Positions 1-11,007 of a stretch of DNA of 64,000 nucleotides are shown piece by piece. Source of the stretch: Apostichopus japonicus (lineage: Eukaryota; Echinodermata; Holothuroidea; Aspidochirotida; Stichopodidae); contig NC_092576.1 in assembly GCF_037975245.1 (NCBI RefSeq), positions 24,577,611-24,641,610 of the forward strand. Reading direction: 5' to 3'. The translations under genes were made by a program, and so were the position numbers. The notes beneath the pieces were generated by a model. The model was given only the letters and a program-made list of their open reading frames with translations. It had not been told where the DNA came from and ran no database searches. Position 1 is the stretch's first letter, and each line of letters opens with the position of its first letter.

Positions 1-303
1 GGGGGATACCAAATCGGCCCTTTCTTTTCAAACAGCATAAGTAATAGACTGTTTTGAACTTGTTTTAAAACACCCTTTGCTCTCCGCATTGAGTTTTGTT
101 AGATATTTTAGTAGGGAGCTTAAGTTAGGCGTCTGTTTGTAAATACAATGAATAACAGCGAGGGGGGGGGGGGTGGTGAAAGTTATCTTTGTTTCCTAAT
201 CATCTGAGACAATGGCGGAAGTCGGGGGATTATATATAGGTTAACCTGTGTGTGTTTTAAAAAAACTAGTTTCAATAGTTTGAGTTGCATAATTTGTTGA
301 CAG
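1..303 (+). other. Carbonic anhydrase intron, 3' part
   Basis: Non-coding. It holds a G-run at about 163-172 and ends in the acceptor used by the first visible exon. Nothing else was recognised. Confidence 0.7.
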
Positions 304-449
304 CGATGATGGATTTGGACGGATTCCATTCTGTCTCTGAGGGGGGTCTTCCAACCGAGTATCAGGCGCTCCAGGTACACTTTCACTGGGGCAAGACAGA
401 CGCTGTAGGGTCAGAGCATACTATAGACGGAAAACAGTTTCCATTAGAA
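304..449 (+). CDS. Carbonic anhydrase exon a (first two zinc histidines)
   Basis: The exon begins after acceptor tgacag in phase 1 and ends at donor gtaagt (450). It encodes the [18 protein letters not shown] region with the first two zinc-binding histidines, followed by GSEHTIDG. Reading on past 449 runs into C/T-rich intronic low complexity, so the longer open frame there is not coding. Confidence 0.92.
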
Positions 450-3400
450 GTAAGTATAGATAACACAGGCAAACGATACAGTATGGATCCGACCATACCC
501 CTCCCCACCCACCCCTTCCCCACCCTACTCCCTTCCCCACCCACCCCTTCCCCATCCCATCCCACCCCTTCCCCACCCCCAACCTCATCCCCCACCTCCT
601 TCCCCACCACCTTCTCCAAACACTGTAACACGTCACCCCTGCAGACCTTGAACATATATCGACATGACATGTTTGATTTCATGAGGGAATTACCCTGATC
701 ATCCCAATACATAATAGTATATTATCCCAATACATAGTAGTATATTATCCCAATACATAGTAGTATATTATCCCAATACATAGTAGTATTGTAACGCTTT
801 CGCTTCGGTGTGTACGGTGAAGTACCCAGTTGGCAATTGAGGAAGGGGGTTGTAGAAAGAGACTCGAGGACACCGTTGAAAAGAAGTACACTAACAGTGC
901 ATTAAGAGTTTAAAAGGTATAATTAGATCAACAATGTACCTGCCGTACATCTTTCGTAAAGCATAATAAACAAATAATATATACAGAAAGTAGAACAATA
1001 AAATCTAAACACAATAACAAGGGCGTCATACATGAACTAGCCCAAATATGTAAGCTGCCTAGCAGAGCAGCTAACTATAGGCGCTGCGTCAAAGACAACG
1101 CAGCGCAGGCACAACGCAACTAATCTATAGGTACTGCGTCAAGGGCGACGCAGCGTAAGGACAACGCAGCGCAGCTAACGATGAGGTTCGTCAGCCCGCG
1201 AACCCTACGCTGCGACGACCTTGCGCAGGCACAAGCAGTTACGCAGCGCAGCTGCAGAGTGCATTACTCGATTCTCTGCACAAGCCAAAAATAATCTAAG
1301 TCCCTAAAACAACATACCAATTCGGCATAGTTTTTGCCGAGCAAATTACACTAAATGTATTGCAACTTAATGTCTACAAACGCTCCTTGGACGACATTAT
1401 AAATACCCCCGTGACTGTATAGAACCCTATGCACGATTTAATTAACCAATTATGAAAAAGCCAGTGAGCTTGACAAGCGCCATAGCCCAATGACAGCCTG
1501 TCAACGCTCTTCACAATACTGTACGAATATGAACTAACCCCGCCCCACTGTCTATGCACCCCTAACAGTATATTATCCCAATACATAGTAGTATATTATC
1601 CCAATACATAGCAGTATATTATCCCAATACATATATAGTAGTTGAGCAACGATCAAAGCAGCCCAGACTGGTCCTACACTGTATATCTTTTTGTATAACG
1701 TTACGGTATGTGTTATATTTTGCAGATGCATATTGTTCACTACGCATACATACGATTCAATGGATCAGACATTGACGCCGTGATGTCCGGAGATCCAGAT
1801 GCACTGGCCGTACTCGGTGTGCTCTTTGAGGTCAGACTATCAATCTAACACGAAAAACCAGCCGACTCGGATCAAATCTAAATCAATCTAATCCAATCCC
1901 ATTTCGCATAGACTATTATTTCCCACCGGCGCTATGAAGGGCATACTAAGAAAGATTTAACTACCCTTCATTAGCCACACTAATTCCAAGATTATGTCTA
2001 ATATCTGACATTACACATCGACAATTGATTTCAGTTATGATTTTTTTTTTATCATGTATGTCTTTAGGTCTGATTGTCTGCCTATATGCAGGCTGGCTAT
2101 TATGCTCATGTATATGTTTCCGTTTGTTAAAGTTTGTTATACATGCTCACGTCAATTGTTCTGTGTTCGATGTCTCTATAGTTTTGAGTTTAGTCCTTAT
2201 TCCATTTTCAATTTCACAGATAGGGGAAGAAGACAACGAAGAGTTGGCTGAAATTATAAAGGGTTTGACTGAAATTACAGCTGAAGGTATACATTATCGT
2301 TTACACCGAGAGGACTGCAGTATCGTATACTGCTGTGTAGCGCTGTGGTTTTCTTGTTAATCCTATGTGACCGTCCTCCCACTATAACATTTGAAAAATA
2401 TGTTAAAAATGATAATATGACAAATAATTATGATACATCAGCGTCCTACAGGATTAGGATATGTCCGTCATCACTATACACCACATGGAACGGTCTTATA
2501 TAGAGAATGAAAGAGCCATATCCGATAAAGGACGCCAATTTGTGTATGTGTATGATTATTTATGGTCGGTACACATATAAACTTTATACTATATTGCTCA
2601 ATAATTATCAGTCAAGGCGACTGTTAAGAAAGAAATATAAAACCCTTTTTAAAAAATGCCTTTATTTTCTGTTTATGTGTACATGATAAAATTAAATGAT
2701 CTTATATAGTATAGACCGACATGACCTCAAAGTATTCATGAATAACAGGAGAATATGCAGTTAGGCACTTCTCTTTATTATCAACTGTGTAGAAACTAAC
2801 TGACTCCGTGTATAGTCAGACTTGACTCAAGTCGTTTTTTAAGTCAAAAACATTGTTTTATCTTACAGGCCAAGCTTACGACTTTCAGGAGAGTGTATCG
2901 TTGATCGATTTGCTGCCTGAGGACAAATCTTCATTCTATCGTTACAACGGATCCCTGACTACGCCAGACTGCCACCAGATTGTCACTTGGACAGTATTCA
3001 CCGAAACAGTGCCCATCTCACAAAGCCAGGTACGTCATTAAATATATCTAGCGTCTTTACCTATGTATAGGATATATCCGTGATTACTATACCACACGGA
3101 ACAGTCTTTACCTATGTATAGGATATATCCGTGATTACTATACCACACGGGAACGGTCTTTACCTATGTATAGGATATATCCGTGATTACTATACCACAC
3201 GCTGCAGAAACGTCAGTAAGCAATTTACAGCTATCATCAAACCACTTTCCCTCATTTAAACAATTCATTTGCTAACTTCCTTACCATGGACTTATCACTC
3301 CTCCATGGAAATAGTTTGGCAAGAACAGAGCTTCCAGACAAAATTACTTCTACGATTTGTCAGGGTATTTTAGAAGTACGCTTAACTCGGGGTCGATATA

Positions 3401-4617
3401 TTGTCAAACCCCCCCAAAACAATGAAGAGATAATAATAGAACGAGAGAAACGTATCATCAGGCCCGCATTATCCATCTCTGTGAGATCAATATATCATAA
3501 CGCGAACTCAATCTAAGATTCCGGAGGCTCCCAAATATTCCCCACTGAGGACTGCTGGTGGTATGGAAACAAATGCTGCTTGGATGGTTGTGTGTTAGTA
3601 ACGACGAGTCTTGAATCTCGCTATTACTATGCAAAGAATATAACACATATATAAACGAGTAAAGAACGAGCGCTGAGTCGGATTTTGTAATCTATTACTA
3701 CAATCAGCCATGCTCGGTACAGACAATACATCGGCATGAAGACCTCAATAAGTATAGAAAAACATGTACTTTAAGGACAATGGTTAGGCCTACAAACGAG
3801 GCCTCAATACCGAAGTATAGAGTCCTATAACGGTACGTGGAAAAGTGTATAAAAGACGTATACAAAACAGATACAAATACGACCAAAATGGTCGGAGCCA
3901 GCGCTACTACCGAACCGAATGATTCAGAACGGGAGCGAAGACTGATTCTCGAGATCTGATTCAGCTGAGCTGATGAACAGACGTCATGTGACCTGTGATA
4001 CTTACGTCAATGTCCACATGGAAAGCACGTGTGGCTCAATACAGTGACATGTAGCCTAGATGAAAAGATATGATGACCAACGGCATGACACTATTCTTTG
4101 TTAAATTCACCCCATACGGAACTTATGGTATCATACTACATATAAATGTTCCATTCACTCACACACTTAACTGTCAGTCAAAGTATTAATATGCTAGCTA
4201 TCAATCCTTGTATGTAGACGTTCTTGTATCACACACTCTAGTACATTCAGTATACAATACATCATTTCTGCATATATACACTGCAGATATTGTCTACGAT
4301 ATGACGAGGCCTATTAGACAGTCGTTACCACGAATAGGTTGCAATCTGCCATCTATCTCTGTAGTTTTGGTCTCCTACACACAGGCTATGGTATGATGAT
4401 ACTATAGTTTGATTATTCTTCGTCTTGTTACCTGCAGATGGAACAGTTTCGTGCTTTGACAGAAGGTTCTGGCAGTGAGGTGCATTCGATTGGCGATGCG
4501 TTCCGCCCAGTCCAGCCGGTATACGATCGAGACGTCTTCTATAACGGAGCCGTGCTCACTACTATACCATCGCTAGTCCTTGTTATGGGGTTAATAATGA
4601 TACACTTAATACCATGA
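304..4617 (+). CDS. Extracellular GPI/membrane-anchored carbonic anhydrase, 3' five exons (5' part outside window)
   Basis: Five exons (304-449, 1726-1830, 2220-2286, 2869-3029, 4438-4617) join in frame with GT-AG introns of phases 0, 0, 1, 0. They encode the C-terminal two thirds of an alpha-carbonic anhydrase, which interconverts CO2 and bicarbonate. Visible active-site residues are the zinc histidines in HFHW and MHIVH, the gatekeeper Glu in GSEHT, the LTTP threonines, and the FRPVQP tail motif. The Cys in TTPDC is the partner of the disulfide found in secreted or membrane isoforms. The chain ends with a short hydrophobic segment directly after YNGA and then stops, as in GPI-anchored CA4/CA15-type proteins, so an outer cell-surface location is likely. 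The signal peptide and the proton-shuttle His region lie upstream of the window. Nothing in the visible part is broken. The exact orthologue is not resolved. Confidence 0.93.
699..789. repeat. 23-bp minisatellite (left half)
   Basis: About four copies of a unit containing tatcccaatacatagtagta. The same array resumes at 1568, so it was one array split by the insertion between. Confidence 0.9.
790..1567. mobile_element. Solo LTR inserted in a minisatellite, 4-bp TSD
   Basis: A 778-bp sequence beginning TGTAACGC and ending CCTAACA (the TG..CA ends of an LTR). It is bounded by GTAT at 786-789 and again at 1568-1571. Removing it together with one GTAT restores an unbroken 23-bp tandem repeat. Inside are repeats of gcgctgcgtcaa/gacaacgcagcg and an AATAAA at about 966 on the + strand. 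No internal coding region or second LTR is present, which indicates LTR-LTR recombination. Gypsy-type elements commonly make short duplications like this one, but the family is not determined. Confidence 0.75.
1568..1640. repeat. 23-bp minisatellite (right half)
   Basis: About three further copies of the tatcccaatacatag unit, continuing the array at 699-789. Confidence 0.9.
1726..1830 (+). CDS. Carbonic anhydrase exon b (third zinc histidine)
   Basis: A 105-nt, phase 0-0 exon between acceptor ttttgcag and donor gtcaga. It encodes MHIVHY, with the third zinc His, and ends in LAVLGVLFE, the conserved core strand of alpha-carbonic anhydrases. It is too short to stand out as an open frame and was found by frame continuity with its neighbours. 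Confidence 0.9.
1831..2219 (+). other. Carbonic anhydrase intron, nothing recognised
   Basis: AT-rich intron between exons b and c. The open frames here are chance and have no repeat or family match I can see. Confidence 0.6.
2220..2286 (+). CDS. Carbonic anhydrase exon c
   Basis: A 67-nt exon between acceptor atttcacag and donor gtatac, entering in phase 0 and leaving in phase 1. It encodes the acidic helix [18 protein letters not shown], which sits after the LGVLFE strand in this family. Confidence 0.87.
2287..2868 (+). other. Carbonic anhydrase intron with a single diverged repeat copy
   Basis: AT-rich intron. At about 2450-2500 it holds one diverged copy of the unit that forms the tandem repeat at 3051-3199 (ggatatgtccgtcatcacta, then a ccaca-tggaacggtct match). 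Confidence 0.6.
2869..3029 (+). CDS. Carbonic anhydrase exon d (LTTP active-site loop)
   Basis: A 161-nt exon between acceptor tcttacag and donor gtacgt. It encodes the substrate-pocket part: [12 protein letters not shown], then VTWTVF and a terminal PISQSQ. The Thr pair and Trp expected for catalysis are present, and so is the Cys used for the disulfide of extracellular isoforms. Confidence 0.95.
3051..3199. repeat. Tandem repeat, about 53 bp x 3
   Basis: Three near-identical copies of a unit containing gtctttacctatgtatagga and ccgtgattactataccacac, placed 20 bp after the exon d donor. A diverged fourth copy lies in the preceding intron. Confidence 0.9.
3490..4030 (-). mobile_element. Dispersed Gypsy-type LTR fragment (minus orientation)
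   Basis: About 500 bp matching, as reverse complement, the sequence at about 23060-23590. Shared anchors include ggctccgac/gcgctactaccgaa, ccgatgtattgtctgtacc and the ataccacc...ggaatcttaga end. The copy at 23 kb follows a decayed Gypsy integrase and a purine tract, so this family is most likely an LTR. The copy lies in the last carbonic anhydrase intron. Its exact ends are not resolved. Confidence 0.6.
4438..4617 (+). CDS. Carbonic anhydrase last exon with C-terminal anchor signal
   Basis: The exon starts after acceptor cctgcag and ends at TGA 4615-4617. It encodes MEQFRAL and [12 protein letters not shown] (the end of the catalytic fold), then YNGA and about 20 hydrophobic residues up to the stop. 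That is the layout of a GPI-attachment signal. A single-pass anchor is the alternative. No close polyadenylation signal was seen. The first AATAAA cluster downstream is near 6287-6312, giving a possible 1.7-kb 3' UTR. Confidence 0.9.
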   Translation: MEQFRALTEGSGSEVHSIGDAFRPVQPVYDRDVFYNGAVLTTIPSLVLVMGLIMIHLIP

Positions 4618-5280
4618 GAAGAGTTTATTTTTATTACTACAGCGTGGATCCTTTTAATCTATGGTTTTTTAATCTTCTTTATCATACATCTTAACTTAGC
4701 TACGGGGAGACGGAGAAATGACTCATATCGATGCCGGGTTCTAAACATTAAGACCATTTTTCTCATACGTATTAATATCTGTAACTATAATGTGGCTTTG
4801 GTATAATAATCAATTCTATTTCTATGTGTGTGTTTTCATTACTTCATTTCTTTTCTTTAGCCTCTTTCTTATTATCGTGCCAGAGTATATTGGCAAATGC
4901 TCTGTTGACGTCAGATTTGTTAATATATATTTGGTGCCATGGTTACCTTGAACTTCTTCTTTCTCTACTGAATATAAGTAAGGTATACTTTCTTTACAAA
5001 TGTTACTTTCAGATAATCTACCTCGTCAGGTGATGATTTTGATGCACTACAATTTGTATATGGTGAATACTTATTTTTTTAATTTATTTTTTTGGCTAAG
5101 GGGGGGGGGGGTTGGGGTTGAGGGGGGGCTTGACGTATTTCTCAACTGGAAACATTCTGATACACAAAACTAGCCTAATAGTCTACACGTAATAACCCAT
5201 AGAGCTATAGTAAACTTCAAAGCCGTATACACGTCTTTATGTGTTCTGTGGGATGTGCAAGAATAACGCCAGTAATGTAG
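4618..5280. other. Downstream of carbonic anhydrase, possible 3' UTR
   Basis: AT-rich sequence with no coding potential recognised. A G-rich stretch lies at about 5099-5127. Confidence 0.5.
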
Positions 5281-5610
5281 CACAGTATATTGCAAGAACA
5301 GTACAGTATGTTGCATGCATAGTACGTTATAATGAATAAGCAGTAGAGTACGGTAGAGTATATTGTATGTACAGTACGGTATATTGTACGTATAGGATAC
5401 ACAGTGCAGCGTTATTGCATGCAAAACACATGCAGTATATTGCATATACAGTACAACATATTGTATGTATACACAGCGCAGTGTTATTGCATGCACAATA
5501 TAGTGTATTGCATATACAGTAAAACATTGTGCGCATGTACACAGCGCAGCGTTATTGTATGTACAACGCAGTATACTGCATATACAGTTCAAGATAATGC
5601 TTGTGCAGTG
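5281..5610. repeat. Degenerate tandem repeat rich in TGCATGTACAGTA words
   Basis: Irregular copies of gcagtatattgcatatacagt / cagcgcagcgttattgcatg, with spacing near 70 bp in the right half. Several open frames on both strands here are by-products of the repeat. Confidence 0.7.
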
Positions 5611-5664
5611 AATTGACCTATTGAGTTCTATGCCGTATATTCGATTACATTATGGACGATGGAT

Positions 5665-5770
5665 GTGTGCCGAGAGATTGGCTTCGGTCAGCCTCCATGG
5701 CTTCTTTCGCGAGTTCCTGCTTGCGGGAAGATCACATATACATACATACATACATACATACATACATACA
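5665..5770 (+). mobile_element. SINE 3' fragment followed by (CATA)n
   Basis: The segment gattggcttcggtcagcc...gcttctttcgcgagttcctg...gcttgcggg matches the 3' part of the tRNA-derived SINE at 7710. It ends in a CATA microsatellite (about 5738-5770), as other copies of this SINE do. Confidence 0.75.
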
Positions 5771-6299
5771 TTATAGCCTATATATGCTCCGGTATACTAA
5801 GTACAGTGTCCTTGTTTATAGTACTGTATATGATAGGGAATACACAGTAGTAGTATTAGATAATTTTAATTAAGCCTTCAAGCAAGTTGTTTTTATTCCA
5901 AGATTAGGCTTTTTTTTTTAAACACAGTGCTAGATCTAACGTTGATTAGTTTAAATTGGGACATCTGTAGAAATTTTCCATGCGACGGCATACATATTCT
6001 AATGCAACGCAATGCAAATATTTTAATGCAAACGTATAACAATATACAAGAAATTTAATGACATTTTATTGTTTTCGATAATGCTATCAATATATGATGA
6101 TATATATTTTTGAATCTCAGATATGCTTGAGAAATGGTAAACTGTATGTTATCTTCATTCGAATATATAAGCCAACATATACAAATGTGGATATTTTGGT
6201 AAATACATCATTATATGAGGAACCAGCTCTGCTTTGCTCTATTGTTCTTCTTCTGTGTTTTGTTCACCTTATATGCAGCTTCAAAATAAATAAATATTA

Positions 6300-7709
6300 T
6301 TGAAATAAATAAATGTGTTAAATCTCCTCAGCCGAAATCACTGAAGTGATTTTGGTTACTGCGTCAGCCTCTGAACGGTTAAAGGGACGGTGTTCCCAGT
6401 AACATTATTGATAGCATAATCAATGCCCATATCTATATTCCTGAACAAGTCACGTAGAAGTAACATATAAAATATAAGAAGTGAGTTTCAGCCATCACCG
6501 GTGAGCGACAAATTCATTTAATAAATAACAACAATGTATCATAGGACCTCGGCTTTCCTCGGTATTTCTCGGCTTCCCCTGGTATTTTCTCACCAAACTA
6601 CTGTTTTATTGTTGTTGTGGGTTTTTTTTCAACATAAATATTTCTAGTCAGTCGTAGATCTGTACTCTTTCAACTACTATGACAGAAATCGAAGTGCGGT
6701 TATACTGATTCCCTCTCTCTCTCCCCCTCCTCTCCCCGACTCTGCTCCTCTGTTCAATACTTATAACTCAGGATACGATAACTTCCTTTCTCTCGCTTCT
6801 CCCCAACCACCCCCCTCCCCTCCCTCACATCTACCTCCTTTTTGATAGAGAAATGAATCACTCATTGCGGTAACATTTCCGAGGATACATGTTAGCACAA
6901 CGAGATCAGAAAAGTTCGGCCAGGTGTGACTGAAAAAAAAATCACCTTCTCAATCAACAGCGTGCAGCGATTAACAACCTATAGTGTAATTAATGAACAC
7001 CACGTACATTCCTAAACCAGGGGTGAGCACGGTATTGATATTTCAGGCCACAGTACACCGTTGTACCCAGTCCGCGACGCAACACTTAGGAATGTGACAA
7101 CAAAATGGAAAATTGACAGTGTATGAGAAATACAGAGAGTTCGACATTGGTAGTATTTATTTGTTATGTCTTTGGGGAAGCCAGTCTAGAGCATAGTCCC
7201 TTCCCCCCCCCCATTCCTACCCACCCTTCCCTCTCCCCCTCCCCCGCAAGCTACCGTACTGTACGCCCGACCCCATCTATGCAGCCACCGTTATGAATAC
7301 AAGACTTCGTTATAGTTACAGGACACGAGTATTGTGTCCCTCTTTAAATTGTTGTTTTGACCCTCCAACTCAGAATTCCTGTTTGCGGGCCTGGTTTCAT
7401 CGCAACTAACTTGAGCCAATTTCTTCTTTTCCCAAAGATACCATGCGTTACGATCACATTAATACGGGGTTATATGAAGTCCACACAGAAAGTAAAACAT
7501 TTGCCCAACTGTCACGTTTACATCATACACGTAAAGAGTTCCAGTTCCAAATCAACCGATAGATCAAAGCCCGATCTTCATAGCTTCTTTCATTAATTTT
7601 GGCCTAAAAATATCGAAATTTGTCCATATTATTCAGATTCTATAGAAAAGAATTAGTTTTGGTATAGCGTTCGATTAGAATGAGGAGTGTTAGGTAAGGT
7701 GAGGAAATA
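6300..7709. other. Intergenic, no gene recognised
   Basis: Contains pyrimidine-rich low complexity (about 6715-6840 and 7200-7250). No domain or repeat family was recognised. Confidence 0.5.
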
Positions 7710-7920
7710 GGAGTGTCAGCTCAGTGGTTAATTCCGGTGCCTTTCAATCATAAGGTCCCCGGTTCGAGTCACTCCCAGATTAATGTATGTCGTCCATGTT
7801 GCAGAGTTGTTGACAATTGACAATTCATAATCATGGACGTTAAGTATGAATGTAAGAGACTGACTTCGGTCAGCTTGCGGCTTTGATAAGCCAATGAGGC
7901 TTCTTTGCGAGTTCCTGCTT
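7710..7920 (+). mobile_element. tRNA-derived SINE, copy A
   Basis: The head is tRNA-like: GGAGTGTCAGCTCAGTGGTT (A box) and GGTTCGAGTC (B box), with an acceptor-like pairing of ggagtg with cactcc. It continues into a non-tRNA body (gattaatgtatgtcgtcca, tggacgttaagtatgaatg) and a tail with gacttcggtcagcttgcgg and ctttgcgagttcctgctt. The same head, body and tail recur at 19820, 55190 and 61409. The T stem does not pair and the anticodon loop is too large, so it is a SINE and not a functional tRNA gene. The distal gcaggaggatc tail is missing. Confidence 0.88.
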
Positions 7921-10023
7921 CCTAACACTGAGCTCCATTAGCTATGGTCGGTGATGTAACGATGCCAGACGTCAAGAGTGACTTTCCTGTTATAATATCG
8001 CGGTTAATTTGTCCTTGAAATGTGATAAATTTTGAGGTAGTTTGAAGTTTAGTTGTCAATGTATACTCTACATCACACATTTACTAGTATGCAGCCTTAT
8101 TTGTAGGAATTTATAGTTCCTCAGTGAAGTTTTTATCTGTACAATTATAAAGAAACGCAGAACCATTTCCAGCTAAATTGTCTTGGTGATATCACTAACT
8201 AACTATACGCTATTGCCAAGTGTATCCATAAACATTGCCCACAATTCCAAATGTTTGATCTCCACGACGCAGAAGAAGAACCTGCAAACAATGTTAGCAG
8301 CTTTATTTAATAGTTGTCGAGGTTCCAAACAGCCCTGCGGGTGTGGTATCAGTATTAATCGCTCCATTGACTTATAACACTCTAAAGTTGTGACATTACT
8401 ATGGGTCATGAACTATGTAGAGCATAGATGATTTCCCCTGGTTTGCCCCATCAGTCATGTGATAGCTCATGAAGTAATCTAATGCTACCATGGTACTTGT
8501 AGCGATACCCTCCATGACCGTGAACTTGGAGCTAGAATATAGGTGACCCTTTAGTATGATGATTCCCAACCCTATTATCAGCTCCCTATTATCAGCTATA
8601 AGCTAAGCTATATTAGCTATTATCAGCTCTCTATCTTCACATTTTCCAACTGAATTTCTTCACCTTCAGTAGATCCATTATGGGAATTTCCCCGACCTTT
8701 CAACCCATTGTCCGATACTCTTATTGTTGTATTGTACCTTTCATATATTCACCCTCTCCCATCGTCAATGGGCTGGTGGGGGGGGGGGGCATGCAGTCGA
8801 GCGACTTGTGACATTCAGTCGGGGAACAATTAGACCACTCCTTATATTTAGACTATATATTTAGCTAATTTAAGTACGTACTCGAACGAGTGCAACATTT
8901 GGCATATTTTCCCCCTTTCCTTTCCCCCAGACCCTCATAAATGGGAAACGACTTCAAAAACCACAGGGTCACATCGCCTCTGTTTTGACATCCTGGATAC
9001 GCTGCTGTCACTTTCACAAAGATTCCTGTCTCTATACCTAAATCAGTCGTGGATATTAGAATCCCTCCCCCTCGCCCTACCCCCTCTCCCATCATTGAAT
9101 ACTGTGCACGTCACTGTTCCCCAACCCCCCAACCCCCGGCCCATTCCAAATGTTACCTACTACATCGTTTTCTCTTAGCGCGCCTTTAATTTCATTTCAA
9201 AGAGCAACACGAGATGATCTTTTTCGATTTGTTATCACAGACTGAGGGTCATTTCTTTTTCATCATCTTGCTTAGAGCATAAATGAAAGTAGGCCTACAT
9301 GTGGTACAACAATTCGGGAAATTGAGGCAATTTTAGGTCTCCGAAAAGCAACGCACGAAAATTGTTAGTGGTGAGTAAAGAGGCTTGTTTACAACAAGGA
9401 CGATAAACTTTGAGTTCTCCTAGCTAAAGTCTGTCTGATCATGATAAATTTTTGCGCTTCTGATACCTTAACTAAGACTCTTCTAAGACGCGTAAGTAAA
9501 GATACTATTAGAGAATTATATTGTATACAAGCATTTACAGATGCCTGTAGCAGTAGCAAATTAGGTTAGGAGGCTGAAATTTGATCGAAACAGCCAGATG
9601 CGAAGGAAGGAGCTTGTGCAAGCCATTGGTGTTTAGTGCTGTTGCCAGATAATGGTACCGCTTAATTGGAACCACATCGTGACCGGGTTTGCGTTGCTTT
9701 TACCAAACAAACGTAATACAAAAACATAACTGGATCTATCCACTAACAAGTAACGAATTGTTAACGTATTTAATCTATAGTCTTTTATATTTCTCTTTTC
9801 CATTAAAGGGGTTTTCTTATATAATCGTCCCTGGTCCTACCGAGGGAATACCATTACACGGTGTTTTTTTTCAGGGACCTTAAGTTTCCTCGAAGAGGTC
9901 GAGTTTGATTTCCCAGATTGCGAAAAAACGATAGTAAAGTTGATCTTACAGCAAATGATAACAATGGATTCAAATAAGCCTCACATACGTACCTCCAGTA
10001 AGAGGATATTAATTTCCATGTGC
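7921..10023. other. Intergenic, no gene recognised
   Basis: No recognisable coding or RNA feature. A G-run lies at about 8777-8789, and pyrimidine-rich tracts at about 8905-8935 and 9060-9140. The open frame at 9940-10242 crosses the boundary of the next element and is not regarded as a gene. Confidence 0.5.
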
Positions 10024-10368
10024 TTAAAGATGAACGATAGTGATTTTTCAGCATCGACGAAAAAATACGATTTTATTCAAGAGTATTCTAGTTGGTTTCC
10101 ATATTACACATGTGAAAATTCAAGTCAATCCGATGTTGGGAAAGGCTTAAAAAAAATTCCTAAACTCGTTGATTTTTTAAACAAAAATTGGGCTTTTCGC
10201 GAAAAGCAATATGATGATCACGTGATCTACAGTGACATGTGACGTCATTATGATGATAACAAAGTGACGGCTCGGCGTAGTGTAGTTCAGCAGTGTGCAC
10301 TTAGTGTGTAAGTTTAGTTGCAACCTACTCTATATTGGACTCGACAAACAACCTAAACCACTAGCAAA

Positions 10369-10749
10369 ATGCCAAGAAATTGCGTTGTAGGGAGATGCAA
10401 CAGAACGAATGTGGACTCTACACTAAGTTTTTTTTTTCTTCAATTTTCCAAGCGGAAAAAGTAGTGAGGGATATCGGAAACTCTGGATACGATTTGTGAG
10501 GCCAGAACCAGGAAAGACTTCATCGCACCAGGAGTTTCTCATGGCAAGAATGTGAAAGTTTTTTCTGCCCACTTCACAGACGATGATTGTGACCCTAAAT
10601 ATTTGATGCAGAAAAAGTTGAATGTGTCAGGAAAATTCAGACCGCTGTTAAAGACCACTGCAGTGCCAACAAAGCTGGCGAAGAAAAACACGGATTCGCC
10701 TATGAAGAAAAGACGTCGTCTTTCCATCATTGTGTGGCAAGGTCACTAA
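10369..10749 (+). pseudogene. THAP zinc-finger domain gene, frameshifted
   Basis: The start ATG at 10369 opens MPRNCVVGRCNRTNVDSTLS, the N-terminus of a C2CH THAP DNA-binding domain with its first two Cys ligands (C-x4-C). After a T-run (about 10428-10438) the frame is lost. LWIRFVR, the conserved Trp region, appears in a second frame at about 10485-10510. FIAP...GKNVKVFSAHFTDDD is in a third frame. The protein then continues to the AVPT motif, KKRRR and a stop at 10749. At least two frameshifts are needed. The third zinc ligand is also lost: the usual C-x2-H is F-S-A-H. The gene sits inside the TTAA-flanked element and is best read as its dead transposase N-terminus. A host THAP pseudogene is less likely. 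Confidence 0.8.
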
Positions 10750-11007
10750 AGTAAAAACAGTTTGAAAGATTGATGCTTTTATGCCGCATTATTTATATAT
10801 ATATCCCGATAAATGCAACAGTAAATGTTGGAACTGGAAGACATGTCAGACGTGAACAACCTAATGACTATGTGAGGAGATAATCCACGTGCAAATTTCA
10901 ATTGGGGCATGGACGTCGCTTAGGCAGAGTTTTTTTTTGGGCAGAGATGTGTTCATACCCTCCAAACCACTTTAAATGTAATACGAATAGGAAATGTGTG
11001 TATATGC

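Noticed and set aside
285-698. 137-codon protein as one ORF
   Set aside because: Only 304-449 is coding. After the gtaagt donor at 450 the frame runs into C/T-rich intron.
5170-5616. Several Cys/Tyr-rich ORFs on both strands
   Set aside because: They are translations of a degenerate TGCATGTACAGTA tandem repeat.
7710-7790. tRNA gene on the + strand
   Set aside because: A and B boxes are present, but the T stem does not pair and the anticodon loop has 8 nt. The same body and tail follow in three other copies, so it is a SINE.
9940-10242. 100-codon ORF as a gene
   Set aside because: It crosses the left boundary and subterminal repeats of the TTAA element and shows no domain.
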